Shown here: piece after piece, positions 13,734-14,396 of the stretch
How the letters are laid out: every line of letters starts with the position of its first letter
Numbering within the stretch: the first letter of the stretch is position 1
Source: Sulfurihydrogenibium yellowstonense SS-5
GTDB lineage: Bacteria > Aquificota > Aquificia > Aquificales > Hydrogenothermaceae
Reading direction: 5' to 3'
Assembly: GCF_000173615.1 (NCBI RefSeq)
Contig: NZ_ABZS01000013.1
Location: 1-14,396 of the forward strand
Length of the DNA: 14,396 nt
Position numbers and translations under genes: made by a program
The notes under the pieces: model-generated
What the model was told of the DNA's origin: nothing
Database searches by the model: none
Seen by the model: the letters and a program-made list of their open reading frames with translations, nothing else

Positions 13734-14396
13734 ACTTCCTGGGGAGAGATGGACGTTAAACATTCAAAAGTTTTATACTTACAGCTGTTTTGTCCGTGAA
13801 GCGAACAAGGCTGACATGGTAGATTTTTAAAGATATAATCTCCTTCATCTTTTAATGGTGCAAATCCAAAGTATGGATGGGTTGAGCCGTATATCATCAA
13901 AACTTTAATGCCAACAGCTCTTGACATATGGGCTATGGCTGAATCGTTGCTTATAGTTGCCAATCCTTGCGATATTACAGCAATGGTTTCTCTTAGGCTT
14001 ATTTTTCCTCTTAAATCTAAAACTTCTTTTGGATAGATGCTTTTATCCATCTCTAAATCTTCTTTAGAACCAACCAAAACAACATTAAATCCATTTTCAA
14101 GTAAAATCTCAGATAACTCTTTGTAGTACGGATAAACCTTACTTTTATACCTTGCACCTGTTCCAAGAGATATAAATTTTTGTGGCAAAAAGGTTTTTAC
14201 TTTTTCAACTTCTTGGTTTGTGATAATTACTTTTGGTCTGTAATTTAAATTTTCTATACCAAGTTTTTTTAGTGGCTTAAGATATGCTTTTAAAACATTG
14301 AAGTTTGGGTCTAAAATCTTTAATCTTCTTTTTAAAGACTGTTTTTTATATCTTAGAATCTTTGGATTGTATCTCAGCTTTAAGAAAAACCCAATC
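13706..14396 (-). CDS. Glycosyltransferase family 9 (heptosyltransferase-like), 5'-truncated
   Basis: The frame stays open to the right window edge, so this is a partial gene of at least 230 residues whose N-terminus lies outside. The TTG at 14188 is internal: the reading continues upstream as ...KLGIENLNYRPKVIITNQEVEKVKTFLPQK. Family marks are SLGTGARYKSKVYP (start of the nucleotide-sugar domain), VVLVGSKED, LDLRGKISLRETIAVIS, the NDSAIAHMSRAVG loop (equivalent of NDSGxxH), and YGSTHPYFGFAPL. A Cys-rich end (CQPCSLHGQNSCKYKTFEC) is common in these enzymes. GT9 enzymes add ADP-heptose or related sugars to lipopolysaccharide core, so this supports a Gram-negative outer membrane. The exact sugar cannot be told. 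nuoE starts 34 bp downstream. Confidence 0.88.
   Translation of the reverse strand, partial: IGFFLKLRYNPKILRYKKQSLKRRLKILDPNFNVLKAYLKPLKKLGIENLNYRPKVIITNQEVEKVKTFLPQKFISLGTGARYKSKVYPYYKELSEILLENGFNVVLVGSKEDLEMDKSIYPKEVLDLRGKISLRETIAVISQGLATISNDSAIAHMSRAVGIKVLMIYGSTHPYFGFAPLKDEGDYIFKNLPCQPCSLHGQNSCKYKTFECLTSISPQEVYDKLKNLI

Noticed and set aside
14186..14188. TTG as the start of the glycosyltransferase
   Set aside because: The frame continues without a stop to the window edge and the family needs an N-terminal domain, so the gene is truncated by the window.

Overview
The window is AT-rich bacterial DNA from what looks like a Gram-negative, thermophilic, sulfur- or hydrogen-oxidising chemolithoautotroph. 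An Aquificae member close to Sulfurihydrogenibium/Hydrogenothermaceae is my best guess. The grounds are low GC, a sulfide:quinone oxidoreductase-type flavoprotein end, complex I NuoE/NuoF, an LPS-type glycosyltransferase, and a Cas6-type CRISPR repeat ending in ATTGAAAC. The genus is an inference from protein flavour, not a database result.

Left part (1-8490, + strand). The 3' end of a sulfide:quinone oxidoreductase-like gene is followed by a roughly 190-bp palindromic dispersed repeat. Eight tightly packed genes follow, overlapping or at most about 10 bp apart: gpsA, a YajR-like MFS transporter, a rhomboid protease, a small Spy/CpxP-like periplasmic protein, panC, and the MoxR ATPase / DUF58 / TgpA-like transglutaminase trio. 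This looks like one long operon for envelope and cofactor housekeeping.

Middle part (8493-9505, - strand). Two small membrane-anchored proteins end in tails made almost only of Ser, Asp, Trp, Asn, Gly and Tyr. They converge on the transglutaminase gene with a 2-bp gap. I do not recognise their family. A second, differently arranged copy of the palindromic repeat lies upstream of them.

CRISPR part (9746-about 11930, - strand). A lone cas6 with its own good promoter sits just past the old end of an 11-repeat, 10-spacer array. The array is read right to left from an AT-rich leader with a promoter near 11300. The repeat changes along the array: old 30-nt repeats (handle ATTGAAAC), then one hybrid repeat, then seven identical 28-nt repeats whose handle has shrunk to ATTGAC. 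No cas1, cas2 or effector genes are in the window. A gene-free stretch of about 700 bp with strong C-over-G skew follows.

Right part (11931-14396, - strand). nuoF and nuoE overlap and have a likely promoter with a palindrome. Upstream is a 5'-truncated glycosyltransferase family 9 (heptosyltransferase-like) gene that runs off the window edge.

The strongest novelty candidates are the repeat replacement inside the CRISPR array with its shortened handle, the Ser/Asp/Trp-tail protein pair, and the two arm-permuted palindromic repeats.
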